From assembly GCA_020628145.1 (NCBI GenBank), contig JAHDFN010000010.1, forward strand, positions 1 to 36,773: a DNA stretch of 36,773 bases, read 5' to 3'. Below are positions 1 to 8,322 of this stretch, piece by piece (within the stretch, counting starts at the first letter, position 1; each line of letters starts with the position of its first letter). Position numbers and translations under genes: made by a program. The DNA is from Saprospiraceae bacterium. GTDB lineage: Bacteria > Bacteroidota > Bacteroidia > Chitinophagales > Saprospiraceae. The notes under the pieces are model-generated. The model made no database searches. It worked only from the letters and a program-made list of their open reading frames with translations, and was not told the origin of the DNA.

Positions 1-159
1 CGTAGCTAGGGCTACGCTTTTCGACGAATGCCTTGCCTATTTCCAAAATTCCTCATTGGTCTTACATAATAAACATTTCGGGATAACATCTAATACCCTT
101 ATTCAATATAACGTGAAAAATAGATTTTTCGCTTAAAAAATCTTGAAAAAGCTGTTCCG
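1..159. other. Left-edge stretch without a recognised gene
   Basis: A perfect 6-bp inverted repeat (CGTAGC, loop TAGG, GCTACG) occupies bases 1-16 and is followed by CTTTT, so it could be the end of a terminator for a gene left of the window. Frame 2 stays open from base 2 to a TAA at 134-136, but the predicted peptide is not recognisable. The rest is AT-rich and presumably holds the promoter and leader of the gene at 160. Confidence 0.35.
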
Positions 160-813
160 ATGACAAATGTGAAGAAATTCGTTTTCAGTCCGTTCCAAGA
201 AAACACATATGTTTTATATGATGACACCAAGGAATGTGTCATCATTGACCCCGGTTGTTATTCGGATAATGAAAGAAAACAATTGGAAACATTCATTTCA
301 GATAACGACCTGAAACCAGTCCGGTTGCTGAATACGCATTGTCATTTGGATCATGTTTTCGGCAATAAATTCGTAGCAGAAAAATATGGTCTTGACTTGG
401 AATGCCATGAAGGTGAATTGATTGTACTGAACTATGCAGCCCAAGCGGCAAAGATGTATGGCGTACAAATGGATCCTTCTCCATCTCCTAAACATTTTAT
501 CAAGGAAGGTGATATCATCCGATTTGGAAACACGGAATTGGAAAGCATCCTGACTCCCGGCCATTCGCCGGCCAGTTTATGCTTTTTGTGTAAGGCTTCC
601 AACTTCATCATAGCAGGAGATACATTGTTCAGGATGAGTATCGGGCGGACGGATTTACCGGGCGGCGATCACGAAACCCTCCTGAAGAGTATCAAGGAAA
701 AACTATTTCAATTGAATGATGATTTGGTTGTTTTTTCCGGACACATGGAAGAGACAACCATCGGATACGAAAAAATCCATAATCCCTTTGTAGGGGAAAG
801 GGCTGTTTATTAA
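160..813 (+). CDS. MBL-fold metallo-hydrolase (glyoxalase II / YcbL-like)
   Basis: A 217-residue cytoplasmic metallo-beta-lactamase-fold hydrolase. The zinc-binding motif THCHLDH follows the first beta-sheet. The other metal ligands are visible in 'TPGHSPAS', 'AGDTLF' and the C-terminal 'SGHMEETTIG'. The segment GDTLFRMSIGRTDLPGGD and the ending 'NPF' are typical of the YcbL-like branch of glyoxalase II relatives, which hydrolyse thioesters such as S-lactoylglutathione or related compounds. The true substrate cannot be told from sequence. The C-terminal helical glutathione-binding domain of classical GloB is absent, consistent with the short length. The stop lies 23 bases before thiL, so the two genes are probably co-transcribed. 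Confidence 0.88.
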   Translation: MTNVKKFVFSPFQENTYVLYDDTKECVIIDPGCYSDNERKQLETFISDNDLKPVRLLNTHCHLDHVFGNKFVAEKYGLDLECHEGELIVLNYAAQAAKMYGVQMDPSPSPKHFIKEGDIIRFGNTELESILTPGHSPASLCFLCKASNFIIAGDTLFRMSIGRTDLPGGDHETLLKSIKEKLFQLNDDLVVFSGHMEETTIGYEKIHNPFVGERAVY

Positions 814-836
814 AAAACATACTTAAAACACAATCC

Positions 837-1874
837 ATGTCAAAACGAACGGATGTCAACGAACTGGGGGAATTCGGCCTGATAGAACACCTAACCAAAG
901 ATTTCGGATTAAAAAACCCCTCTTCATTCAAGGGAATAGGAGACGATGCGGCCATTATCCGGAATGGAGATAAGTTGACTGTGATCTCTACCGATATTTT
1001 AGCTGAAGGTATTCATTTCGATTTGATGTACACCCCTTTGAAGCACCTTGGCTATAAGTCTGTCGTAGTTAATGTTTCCGACATATATGCCATGAATGCC
1101 ATCCCGAAACAGGTTACTGTTTCATTGGCATTTTCCAATAGGTTTTCAGTGGAGGCATTAGAAGAATTCTACCAAGGCGTAAAAGCCGCCTGTGATTTTC
1201 ACAATGTAGATTTGGTTGGAGGAGATACGACTTCATCCCTCAAGGGAATCTTCATCAGCATAACAGCCATCGGTGAAGGAGAAAAAGAAAAATTGACTTA
1301 TCGCAATGGAGCAAAAGAAGGGGACATCCTTTGTGTAACCGGTGACTTGGGTGCGGCTTTCCTCGGACTCCAGGTATTGGAAAGAGAAAAACAAATCTAT
1401 CTTTCAAGCCCGGGAGTACAACCCGACCTGGGAAGTAACGAGTATATCATAGGGCGGCAACTCAAGCCCGAAGCACGGAAGGATATGATAACGGATTTCT
1501 TTCCAAAGGCGAACCTGATTCCTACTTCTATGATAGACATCTCGGACGGCTTGGCTTCTGAATTATTCCATCTGTGTAAATCATCCGGATTAGGAGCCAT
1601 ATTGGAAGAAAGCGGTGTTCCCATCCGACCCGACGTGGAAGAACAGGCCATTAATTTCAAACTAGACCCGATTACATGTGCCTTGAGTGGGGGAGAAGAT
1701 TATGAACTCTTATTCACCGTTACTCCGTCCGATTTGGACAAAGTCAAGTATCTGCCCGACATCTATATTTGTGGGGAGATGGTCAAGGCCGAAGAAGGAA
1801 TCAAACTACATACCAAGGGAGGAAACATCCATCCGTTAAAAGCACAAGGGTGGGTTCATTTCGGAAATGATTAA
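837..1874 (+). CDS. thiL: Thiamine-phosphate kinase
   Basis: A 345-residue ThiL, which phosphorylates thiamine monophosphate to the cofactor thiamine diphosphate using ATP. It belongs to the PurM/SelD-like AIR synthase superfamily. The N-terminal domain carries the metal/ATP signatures FKGIGDDAAII, STDILAEGIHFDL and DLVGGDTTSS. The C-terminal domain carries VTGDLGAAFLGL and the Mg-binding MIDISDGLASELFHL, then SGGEDYELLF near residue 280. Length and motif order are normal for the family. It starts 23 bases after the MBL hydrolase gene and is followed after 52 bases by a DUF6508-like gene. No other thiamine gene and no TPP riboswitch was seen nearby, so here it is a salvage or final-step gene separated from the biosynthetic operon. 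Confidence 0.95.
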   Translation: MSKRTDVNELGEFGLIEHLTKDFGLKNPSSFKGIGDDAAIIRNGDKLTVISTDILAEGIHFDLMYTPLKHLGYKSVVVNVSDIYAMNAIPKQVTVSLAFSNRFSVEALEEFYQGVKAACDFHNVDLVGGDTTSSLKGIFISITAIGEGEKEKLTYRNGAKEGDILCVTGDLGAAFLGLQVLEREKQIYLSSPGVQPDLGSNEYIIGRQLKPEARKDMITDFFPKANLIPTSMIDISDGLASELFHLCKSSGLGAILEESGVPIRPDVEEQAINFKLDPITCALSGGEDYELLFTVTPSDLDKVKYLPDIYICGEMVKAEEGIKLHTKGGNIHPLKAQGWVHFGND

Positions 1875-1926
1875 CTTAGGGATGTCAACTATTAACAATA
1901 CTCAAAGCCAAATCTGAAATCCTCCT

Positions 1927-2349
1927 ATGATTCTGCTTGAAGAATTCGAACATCATCTGGAAAAAAAATCTTCCAAGGATTGGAATGAATTATTCGATTT
2001 CATACCGAAAATCGAATCGACTGAAAAATTCGGAGCCGTCATTTCGGAAAACAGTTTTATGCCCTATGTAAAAAAAGAACCCATCGTCGAAGCATTTCTT
2101 TCTTTCCTAATCCAATACCAATGGCTTCCCGTTTTCGAATGGATTTCATGGCAGGCAGGAAAGGAAATCCTCAATTCTCCTGATTTCGATTTGAATCGGA
2201 TTTCCATTAAAGAACTGTTCATGCTCTTCACTACTATTTACCGGTTAGATAGGTTCAATGAAGGATTCCTTGTCGGAAAATTCGAAGATGGAACCATACT
2301 TCTCATTTTATCATCGCTTAGAAAAAAGGTAACTCCGGAACTTCTCTAA
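1927..2349 (+). CDS. DUF6508-like protein
   Basis: A 140-residue soluble protein with no signal peptide or membrane segment. The second half resembles DUF6508: an aromatic 'FEWISWQAGKEIL' block, then 'LFTTIYRLDRFNEG' and 'FEDGTILLILSSLRK', matching the family pattern in which an R-x-[DE]-R-F-x-E-G motif precedes a short C-terminal G-x-I-x-x-I-L-x-x-L segment. The function of this family is unknown to me. The gene lies 52 bases after thiL and could be the last gene of that transcript. The assignment rests on remembered family motifs. The reading frame itself looks solid, with codon use like its neighbours. Confidence 0.65.
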   Translation: MILLEEFEHHLEKKSSKDWNELFDFIPKIESTEKFGAVISENSFMPYVKKEPIVEAFLSFLIQYQWLPVFEWISWQAGKEILNSPDFDLNRISIKELFMLFTTIYRLDRFNEGFLVGKFEDGTILLILSSLRKKVTPELL

Positions 2350-2394
2350 CTTTCCTTTAACATCCTATCCGTTTTTTTAACATTCCCCTGCTCG

Positions 2395-2790
2395 ACTCCG
2401 TAAAACGGATGCAATCCAAACCTGTCGGGGCATTTAGCCACAGAAAGGATTATGATTTCAAAGGAAAACTCGATATGAGTAAAACGCTCGGCCAGTACGA
2501 CTTCCTGCAAGATTATTATTGCCTTATGGGATGATGACGATTGGGGGGATGATTTCATCGATATCAATCCAAAGGAAAGAGCCAGATCGTTGGTTTTGCA
2601 TTCGGATAGGGTAAAATGGACAAAGCCTGGCAGTGCAATGACGGCGGCATCTATTATTTCCGGGAAACCGGTGTCGGAACCAGTTGGTATGGAGAAGGCG
2701 GTTTGGCTCAGAATGGGAAACCGGTGTTCGCCAATGTAGGTTTCGGTTTGAGGGATTCAAGGGATAGAACCAAAATCCACATAAATTCCA
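2395..2790 (+). pseudogene. Remnant of a C2-like / 'CNDGG-YY' secreted-protein gene
   Basis: No intact ORF spans this interval, but two family-like pieces lie in consecutive different frames. Piece one (frame of base 2512, about 2512-2610) reads IIIALWDDDDWGDDFIDINP, which resembles the end of a C2-like domain with its acidic 'WDDD...DDxIDINP' loop. Piece two (frame of base 2616, about 2628-2760) contains WQCNDGGIYYFRE, then WYGEGG and FANVGFG. That recalls a widespread module with W-x-CNDGG-x-YYxR-x(n)-WWYGE-x(n)-NVFxG. The first piece has a TGA at 2476-2478 just upstream and no start. Piece two runs without a stop into the next gene only by chance. I read this as a frameshifted and truncated gene, with the family assignment made from memory. 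Confidence 0.5.
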
Positions 2791-2864
2791 CTCGCATTAA
2801 AAAAAAGAATATTTATAATCCTACCTTTGCATTAGACATTCTTCTATTTCTAAAAATTTCCATC

Positions 2865-3524
2865 ATGAGGAATATTCCTTTCCATTTATTCGTCATTTTT
2901 TTTTCAGTTTGTTTTTTCTCCTGTGGAGTTCAGGAAGAGCAGCGCGATGTAGCAACAACCACTTCAGACAACAAAACGGAAAAACCTTCCGATTATAATG
3001 GGTCATTCCTTAAAGAAAATGCAATTATTCCTGTCAGTCTTCATGAAGGCATGAATATCATCCGCTTGGATGATTATTTCGCAGATCCCCTGAAGATTGA
3101 TTCCATTGCATTGGAATCGGATAAAATCACACACACTTTCTTCCTTGATGAGAAAAGGCTGCAACTGGATCTCGAAAAAGGAGCGGATTGGCTGACCAAT
3201 ATCGTCTTGAGAGCAGAAGGTACAGAATACCATCTCCCCTTATCCATCGAATCCAAGGTTGTTCCGAAAATATCTAAAAAACTGACGTTCCAGCGTCAGG
3301 ATGAAGAAGGTATCCATTTGGGATTCGATGCCCAACCTACAAGGGTCTTGGCTTATCTGGATCATACCATTGTTCCTGCAACTATTAGTGAGAAGGAAAT
3401 CATCGTCCGACTTCCAGAATCGGCAAAAGAGTCGGCCCAATCCAAATTGAAAGTATATTCCCATGATGGTGAATTTTATTTCACCCTATTGGAATTACAA
3501 TTAAAGAATGGTAAGAATAAATAA
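2865..3524 (+). CDS. Putative lipoprotein of unknown function
   Basis: A 219-residue protein. I place the start at the ATG at 2865. It opens with MRNIPFHLFVIFFSVCFFSC, a hydrophobic signal with a lipobox-like FFSC followed by Gly, so the mature protein is probably a lipoprotein anchored at Cys20. The reading frame is open further upstream to 2616, but that part belongs to the pseudogene remnant and would bury the signal peptide. The mature part has no motif I recognise. It is rich in alternating polar and hydrophobic residues suggestive of beta structure, perhaps Ig-like. It ends just before a strong bidirectional terminator. Function unknown. Confidence 0.75.
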   Translation: MRNIPFHLFVIFFSVCFFSCGVQEEQRDVATTTSDNKTEKPSDYNGSFLKENAIIPVSLHEGMNIIRLDDYFADPLKIDSIALESDKITHTFFLDEKRLQLDLEKGADWLTNIVLRAEGTEYHLPLSIESKVVPKISKKLTFQRQDEEGIHLGFDAQPTRVLAYLDHTIVPATISEKEIIVRLPESAKESAQSKLKVYSHDGEFYFTLLELQLKNGKNK

Positions 3525-3563
3525 AAAACGGACATGGATCCAATATCCATATCCGTTCTTTTC
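3521..3563. terminator. Bidirectional intrinsic terminator
   Basis: An inverted repeat, ACGGACATGGAT (3528-3539) with ATCCATATCCGT (3545-3556), has one G-U-type mismatch. It is preceded by an A-run and followed by TTCTTTTCTT. It sits between the convergent genes ending at 3524 (+) and 3588 (-), so it can serve both strands. Confidence 0.8.
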
Positions 3564-3587
3564 TTGGTTTAAATTATGCTGACAGGC

Positions 3588-4037
3588 TTATCCCATCAAG
3601 AGTTTTTTCACTAGTTGGGACACCGTTTTACCATCGGCCTTACCAGCCAATTGGGCTGTCGCCTTACCCATCACTTTCCCCATATCCTTCATAGAGGAAG
3701 CACCGGTTTCAGCAATGATCTTCTTTAGGAAAGTTTCCAAATCGGCTTCGTTCAACTGTTCCGGCAGGAATTTCTCAATCGTAGTGATTTCCTCTCTTTC
3801 CTTTTCTGCCAGATCCTCCCTGCCTTGTTCCATAAAAATAGCGAGGGAGTCCTTTCTTTGTTTGACCAGTTTCTGTACCAGTTTGATTTCTCCTGCTTCA
3901 TCCAATTCTTTACCACTACCGTCGGTTTTGGCTAGGAGGATGGCGGATTTAATTGCCCGGAGGCTTCTTTTGGCCGCATCGTCTTTGGCTTTCATGGCTT
4001 CTTTGAGGGCATCCATGACCCTTTTTTCCAAACTCAT
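3588..4037 (-). CDS. GatB/YqeY domain-containing protein
   Basis: A 149-residue YqeY-family protein. It begins with a helical segment (SLEKRVMDALKEAMKAKDDAAKRSLRAIKSAI) and contains the family hallmark EKFLPEQLNEADLETFLKKII. The C-terminal GKVMGKATAQLAGKADGKTVSQLVKKLL resembles the tRNA-binding C-terminal domain of the GatB subunit of Asp/Glu-tRNA amidotransferase. The role of stand-alone YqeY is poorly defined, with a link to tRNA-dependent amidation only inferred from the shared fold. Length is normal. A TAttTTTG element lies upstream on the minus strand (4093-4086). The gene is separated from the PorW-like gene by that gene's terminator. Confidence 0.92.
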   Translation of the reverse strand: MSLEKRVMDALKEAMKAKDDAAKRSLRAIKSAILLAKTDGSGKELDEAGEIKLVQKLVKQRKDSLAIFMEQGREDLAEKEREEITTIEKFLPEQLNEADLETFLKKIIAETGASSMKDMGKVMGKATAQLAGKADGKTVSQLVKKLLMG

Positions 4038-4133
4038 GTTCGAAAATTTTATATGATGATTAATACCCTATTAATGGGAATGTCCCAAAAATAGTTCATT
4101 TTCTATAGTTCCACATATAAAGGGCATAAAAAC

Positions 4134-4167
4134 AAAAAGCGGCTGCCTTAATAAGCAACCGCTTTTT
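4134..4167 (-). terminator. Intrinsic terminator of the PorW/SprE-like gene
   Basis: AAAAAGCGGCTGC (4134-4146) and GCAACCGCTTTTT (4155-4167) form a 13-bp stem with one mismatch. On the minus strand the run of A at the low-coordinate side becomes the U-tract, 19 bases after the stop of the gene ending at 4186. Confidence 0.8.
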
Positions 4168-4185
4168 GAAATACCCCAGTCGATA

Positions 4186-6960
4186 TCAATATTCGGAACG
4201 GTAAAAATCCAAATATCCCTCCATGCTTTTCACTTTGAGGACTTCTCTATAATTTGTCAGGGAGATAATCATCAGCTCGGCTTTCACGCCTTCTCCTAAA
4301 AATGCTTCTCCCGCTGCACTCACATCATTGAGGTATTCCATCGCCACGTCCTTGTTCTTAAACCGTCTTACAACTAATAAGGGGTTCTTCTTATCGGTAC
4401 TTAGATGGAGGCTATTGGCTCTCAAAGCCTTTTTGGCATGGTTGGCTTGATTATACTCATTCAATTTTTCCTTCGCCGACTTGAGTTGATTGGCGTCCTT
4501 GAGAAAAGCCACGAAATAATGTCCTTTTGCCGGTTCGAATTTGAAATTCCCTTTGGCCTTAGGTTTATCATCGTCTTTTCCTCCCTTATCATCGTCACTT
4601 TTTCCTTTCCCCTTGTCATCGTCGTCTTTTCCTTTGTCCTTGTCATCGTCGTCTTTTCCTTTGTCCTTATCATCATCGATATTGATGGGTTTGGGTTTGG
4701 GAACGGTTTTTCCTTCCAAATAAGCCAGGATTTCCCTAGCCCTGTTCTGCTCGTCGGTTTTAGGATATTTGGCAATAACCTCCTTCAGTGCCACGACATA
4801 GGCATCCTTTCCTTTCAGGCTTCCCGTACACATTGCCGAAAGCAATGCAAATTTGGGTTTGAACTTATTGGAATTCCCATATTTCTTATTGGCATTGCTG
4901 ATTCTATCTGCCACTTTCTTATACTGGCCTTTGGTAAACATGGCATAAGTGGCATCATAATATTGGGTCAATTCCTTATCCTTAGCTTGTGCTTCCTTCA
5001 GGAAATCGGGATCACTCAATACACGGGCATAAGTCGTATTCGGGAATTCCTTTACAATCTTATCGTAATAGAATTTGGCCTTGGTTCTATTTTTCAATTC
5101 CGTATGTGAAAGGTAGAGATTGTAATAGGTCTCCAATTTATCGGGTGTTTCTGGATAACGTTTCAAAAGTCCTCCTTCCAAGGTTTCCACTGATTTGGGG
5201 TAGTTCTGGATTTTATCCCGGAACAATGTTCCCAAGCGGAACATCGCCTTCATAATCTTATTATTGGCTGCAGCTATCTTAGCTGGAGAATTGGGAACGT
5301 CCTTGAAAACATCTTCGATCTGTTCATCTGTCAGAACTTCCGCAATTTCGGCATCGGAGGATTCTTCATTGAGGATATCGATATCCTTCCGGAGCGATCT
5401 TCTCCAGTCATCTTCCAAAGCCCTGTTTCCGAATCTTTTCTCAAAACTCTTCCTCCCCCTTTTAGTTGCTCTATCATTGTAAGCAAAGAATTTCGACTTG
5501 GAAGCTCCCAGAGAATTCGTTGCTCCCACCAAGGAAGGTTTAACATTGGAAATACCACCTACTGGTTTTTTGGCATTTTGTTCCCTTTCCTTTAATAATT
5601 TGGCCGCCAATTTTATTTTTTCGGTATCACTCATATCATTTATGGCCAGAAGGCTGTCCTGTAATTGGATAATTTGGATGTTCTCTGCAATTTCGATAAG
5701 GTTGTCGCTTCTATCCTGAATCCGATCCAATCTATCATCCGTCTTCGCCAAAGACAATAATGTACTATCATAATAATTTTTGGCATTCACGTATTCTTCC
5801 TCCTCATAATAAAGATCGCCTAATAAAAGATAGGATTCTGCCTTTTGGGATTTGTTATTGAGATTATTATCCAATGATTTCCTCAGAGCCGCTATTGCTT
5901 CCTGTTTCTCTCCTTCCTTCATATGTACTTGTGCCAGCGTATAATAAATCCTATCCTTATACTCTTTGTTTTTGGAATCCTTCAACATGCGGTTGAGTTT
6001 CCTTTTAATATCGGAAGAATTTTCCTTTCCGGCCAGCCAAGCATTGGTTACCATGCTCAAACGAGCATTGAATTCCATATCATAACTCGGCCCGTTTTTC
6101 AATACCTTGTCGAAGGCAGCGTAGGCTTTTTCTCCCCGACCTTCATTCTGGTGGATTTGAGCCATGATATAGGCATACCTCAGTTTCCTCTTTTTCTTAT
6201 TAGACAAATCGAAAGCTTCCTCCAGTTTAGGCAAAGCCCTTTCATACTCATTCTGTCTAAGGAAATTATATGCTTCCACTTCAGCTATATCATCGAAATT
6301 ATCCTTATGGGTTTTCTTATCGTTTTTCAAACGGGTCATCAACAAATCGGCATCATCATGAAGTCCTCTCTCCACATATGTACGAGCCATCCAGAGCATG
6401 GCCTCTTCATAGGCGGGTCTTTTTTCGAAAGGATATTTTTCCGGTTTTTCGTCTTTTTTCTTGGAGGATTTCTTCTTTTTCTTCTTCTTTTTCTTTTTTC
6501 CGATGTTCTTCTTTTTCTCCAAAGCTACCGGATTGTACTCTGCCAAAAGATAATCGAATGCTTCCTGGGCTCCTTCGTAATCTTTTTGTAGGTATCGGAA
6601 TTTCCCCAACAACAGGTAACAATCATCCGTCCAATCACTTCGTCTATGTAATTGTACAACAATGGATAATTTCTGGACTCCTGTTTCGACATCACCATCA
6701 ATAGATTTCTCCTGATCAGATGCGACATATTTATACATGGGAAGAACCTGGTTGTAGTTTTCCTGATACCCATCATTGAGTGTTGCTACTGATTGTTTGT
6801 AAATCTCATTCGCATTGAAATAACCATTGTAATGGGACGTGAGATTATGATAAGTCCTACTTGCCAGAGTAAGTTTCTTATTCTTTTTCTTTTGTGTCGC
6901 ACAAGAAGACAAAACGGCCAAAAACAATATTGTCCCAATAAATGCAGTATATTTTCTCAA
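4186..6960 (-). CDS. porW: T9SS-associated TPR lipoprotein, PorW/SprE-like
   Basis: A 924-residue TPR lipoprotein. The signal ends in the lipobox LSSC (Cys20). The following ASRTYHNLTSHYNGYFNANE and DDCYLLLGKFRYLQKDYEGAQ segments are characteristic of PorW/SprE, an outer-membrane lipoprotein needed for type IX secretion and gliding. Helical tetratricopeptide-like repeats fill roughly residues 100-420 and 580-720. Two low-complexity stretches stand out: a Lys run at residues 149-169 and an Asp/Lys/Gly block at residues 760-802 (DNA about 4555-4683, 27-bp repeats). A conserved-looking domain follows the block (about 803-924: GHYFVAFL, ELMIISLTNY). Long antisense frames here are by-products of the codon bias. 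PorX, the regulator of the same system, lies at 31990-33552. Confidence 0.85.
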   Translation of the reverse strand: MRKYTAFIGTILFLAVLSSCATQKKKNKKLTLASRTYHNLTSHYNGYFNANEIYKQSVATLNDGYQENYNQVLPMYKYVASDQEKSIDGDVETGVQKLSIVVQLHRRSDWTDDCYLLLGKFRYLQKDYEGAQEAFDYLLAEYNPVALEKKKNIGKKKKKKKKKKSSKKKDEKPEKYPFEKRPAYEEAMLWMARTYVERGLHDDADLLMTRLKNDKKTHKDNFDDIAEVEAYNFLRQNEYERALPKLEEAFDLSNKKKRKLRYAYIMAQIHQNEGRGEKAYAAFDKVLKNGPSYDMEFNARLSMVTNAWLAGKENSSDIKRKLNRMLKDSKNKEYKDRIYYTLAQVHMKEGEKQEAIAALRKSLDNNLNNKSQKAESYLLLGDLYYEEEEYVNAKNYYDSTLLSLAKTDDRLDRIQDRSDNLIEIAENIQIIQLQDSLLAINDMSDTEKIKLAAKLLKEREQNAKKPVGGISNVKPSLVGATNSLGASKSKFFAYNDRATKRGRKSFEKRFGNRALEDDWRRSLRKDIDILNEESSDAEIAEVLTDEQIEDVFKDVPNSPAKIAAANNKIMKAMFRLGTLFRDKIQNYPKSVETLEGGLLKRYPETPDKLETYYNLYLSHTELKNRTKAKFYYDKIVKEFPNTTYARVLSDPDFLKEAQAKDKELTQYYDATYAMFTKGQYKKVADRISNANKKYGNSNKFKPKFALLSAMCTGSLKGKDAYVVALKEVIAKYPKTDEQNRAREILAYLEGKTVPKPKPINIDDDKDKGKDDDDKDKGKDDDDKGKGKSDDDKGGKDDDKPKAKGNFKFEPAKGHYFVAFLKDANQLKSAKEKLNEYNQANHAKKALRANSLHLSTDKKNPLLVVRRFKNKDVAMEYLNDVSAAGEAFLGEGVKAELMIISLTNYREVLKVKSMEGYLDFYRSEY
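4612..4675. repeat. 27-bp tandem repeat encoding Asp/Lys/Gly block
   Basis: About two and a half copies of a 27-bp unit (core TCATCGTCGTCTTTTCCTTT on the plus strand) encode a repeated DDDDKDKGK-type block within the PorW/SprE-like protein. Copy number in such acidic linkers often varies between strains. Confidence 0.6.
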
Positions 6961-7072
6961 TTCTTATCGTTTTAATCAACTCGATACACAATCGGATCGT
7001 TGGATTAATAGTTTTAACCATATGATATGATTGCATCCAATTCCGTACCGAAAAAATATGATTACCGGATAA

Positions 7073-7105
7073 TTGTTTTTTATCCAATAAAGCAACGTAT
7101 TTTTG
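7073..7105 (+). promoter_or_regulatory. Putative Bacteroidota-type promoter for the M23 peptidase gene
   Basis: TTG (7073-7075), 22 bases, then TATTTTTG (7098-7105). Transcription would begin near 7112, giving a leader of about 115 bases. It would interlock with the divergent promoter at 7142-7173, so the 5' ends of the two transcripts would overlap. Confidence 0.4.
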
Positions 7106-7141
7106 CAAAGCAAATTATACTCCAAAATACCATTAATATCA

Positions 7142-7173
7142 CAAAAATATGAATGATGAGGGATTCCCTGCAA
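7142..7173 (-). promoter_or_regulatory. Putative Bacteroidota-type promoter for the PorW/SprE-like gene
   Basis: On the minus strand TTG (7173-7171), 21 bases, then TATTTTTG (7149-7142) match the TTG/TAnnTTTG consensus. Transcription would begin near 7135, about 175 bases before the ATG at 6960. Confidence 0.45.
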
Positions 7174-7228
7174 TATACCGGCAAGTATATTACGGAATGG
7201 GGTCTTAAAATCCGATAAAATCAGCGAT

Positions 7229-8137
7229 ATGTCAACCGAACATAACGAACAGGAAAGCTGGAGAGAGAAATTGGAGCATACCTATCGGCTGGTAGTGATG
7301 AAGGACGAATCTTTTGAAGAAGTCGGCTCCTATAGATTAACCCGGCTGAACATCTACCTTCTTGTTAGTACTTTGATTGTAGCTACTGCTTTTTTCGTAA
7401 TCCTTTTTATCATTTTCACGCCTGTAAAACAATGGATTCCCGGATATGGTGATGTAAACCTCAGAGACGATGCAGAAGAATTGGCACAGAAGATTCAGGA
7501 ATTGGAAGAGGTCAACAAAGCCAATACAACGTATATAGAAAGCGTACAACGGATTTTTGCTTCCGATTATGAAACGGAAGACGGTATTCCTACCATCGAC
7601 TCGTCTCAGGTGACACCGGATAGTTTATTAAAATTGGATAGGATTGAGGAAGATGAAGAATTGAGGATAGCCGTAGAAAGTGACGAACTCATCAAAATCC
7701 CCGAAATAATGGCTGCTGGAGATGAAAACAACAAATTTACCGGAAACCGGGGAGTTCCTTTGGAGCAATTATATCTTATCTCTCCTTTAAAAGGTGAAAT
7801 CAGTAATGGATTCCGGCAGGACAAAGGGCATTTCGGAACCGATATCCTAGCACCCAAAAACACCCCCATCAAATCCATTCTGAACGGAATTGTCATTCAA
7901 TCCGACTGGACACTGGAGACGGGAAAAACCATTGCCATACAACATCCTAACAATGTGGTTTCCTTCTACAAACACAATTCGGCCTTATTGAAAAAAGTAG
8001 GTGAAACGGTAAAAGCGGGAGAAGCCGTGGCTATCATCGGCAATACAGGAACCCTTTCAAGTGGACCCCATCTTCATTTCGAATTATGGTATAATGGGAA
8101 AGTCGTAGATCCTGAGGATTACATATCATTCAAGTAA
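7229..8137 (+). CDS. M23-family peptidoglycan endopeptidase, membrane-anchored
   Basis: A 302-residue inner-membrane protein with a cytoplasmic N-terminus, one transmembrane helix at about residues 41-64, a periplasmic coiled coil (about 80-112) and a C-terminal LytM/M23 domain. The zinc ligands are intact: H201-x3-D205 in GHFGTDILAP and H281-x-H283 in GPHLHFELW. An additional His lies in 'SFYKHNS'. It should cleave peptide cross-links of the cell wall. The next gene encodes a bactofilin, and M23-bactofilin pairs are known to steer local cell-wall cutting and cell shape (for example Helicobacter CcmA/Csd1). A functional link is therefore likely here, although a separate promoter lies between the two genes. 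Confidence 0.9.
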   Translation: MSTEHNEQESWREKLEHTYRLVVMKDESFEEVGSYRLTRLNIYLLVSTLIVATAFFVILFIIFTPVKQWIPGYGDVNLRDDAEELAQKIQELEEVNKANTTYIESVQRIFASDYETEDGIPTIDSSQVTPDSLLKLDRIEEDEELRIAVESDELIKIPEIMAAGDENNKFTGNRGVPLEQLYLISPLKGEISNGFRQDKGHFGTDILAPKNTPIKSILNGIVIQSDWTLETGKTIAIQHPNNVVSFYKHNSALLKKVGETVKAGEAVAIIGNTGTLSSGPHLHFELWYNGKVVDPEDYISFK

Positions 8138-8187
8138 TACCCTGTCACATATATCTGAACTTTATTATATATCGTCTTATATAAGGC

Positions 8188-8217
8188 TTGATAAAATTAG
8201 AAAAAATCCTATTTTTG
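8188..8217 (+). promoter_or_regulatory. Bacteroidota-type promoter for the bactofilin gene
   Basis: TTG (8188-8190), exactly 19 bases, then TATTTTTG (8210-8217): a full match to the TTG-N19-TAnnTTTG pattern. Predicted start near 8224, about 100 bases before the bactofilin ATG at 8323. Confidence 0.65.
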
Positions 8218-8322
8218 CTTTCTCCATTTGCTAGTTTATATATTAGTTTATTTTTGAATACCATACAATTCCAATGCAAAACAAGGAATACTATTTATAA
8301 CTAAGACATCAAACCATTCTTT

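Noticed and set aside
2616-2864. N-terminal extension of the lipoprotein gene to 2616
   Set aside because: It would place the lipoprotein signal at residue 84. The extension matches a different, decayed protein.
4405-5109. 234-codon plus-strand frame inside the PorW/SprE-like gene
   Set aside because: Antisense shadow: hydrophobic composition mirrors the charged coding strand, and the minus-strand product is clearly a known family.
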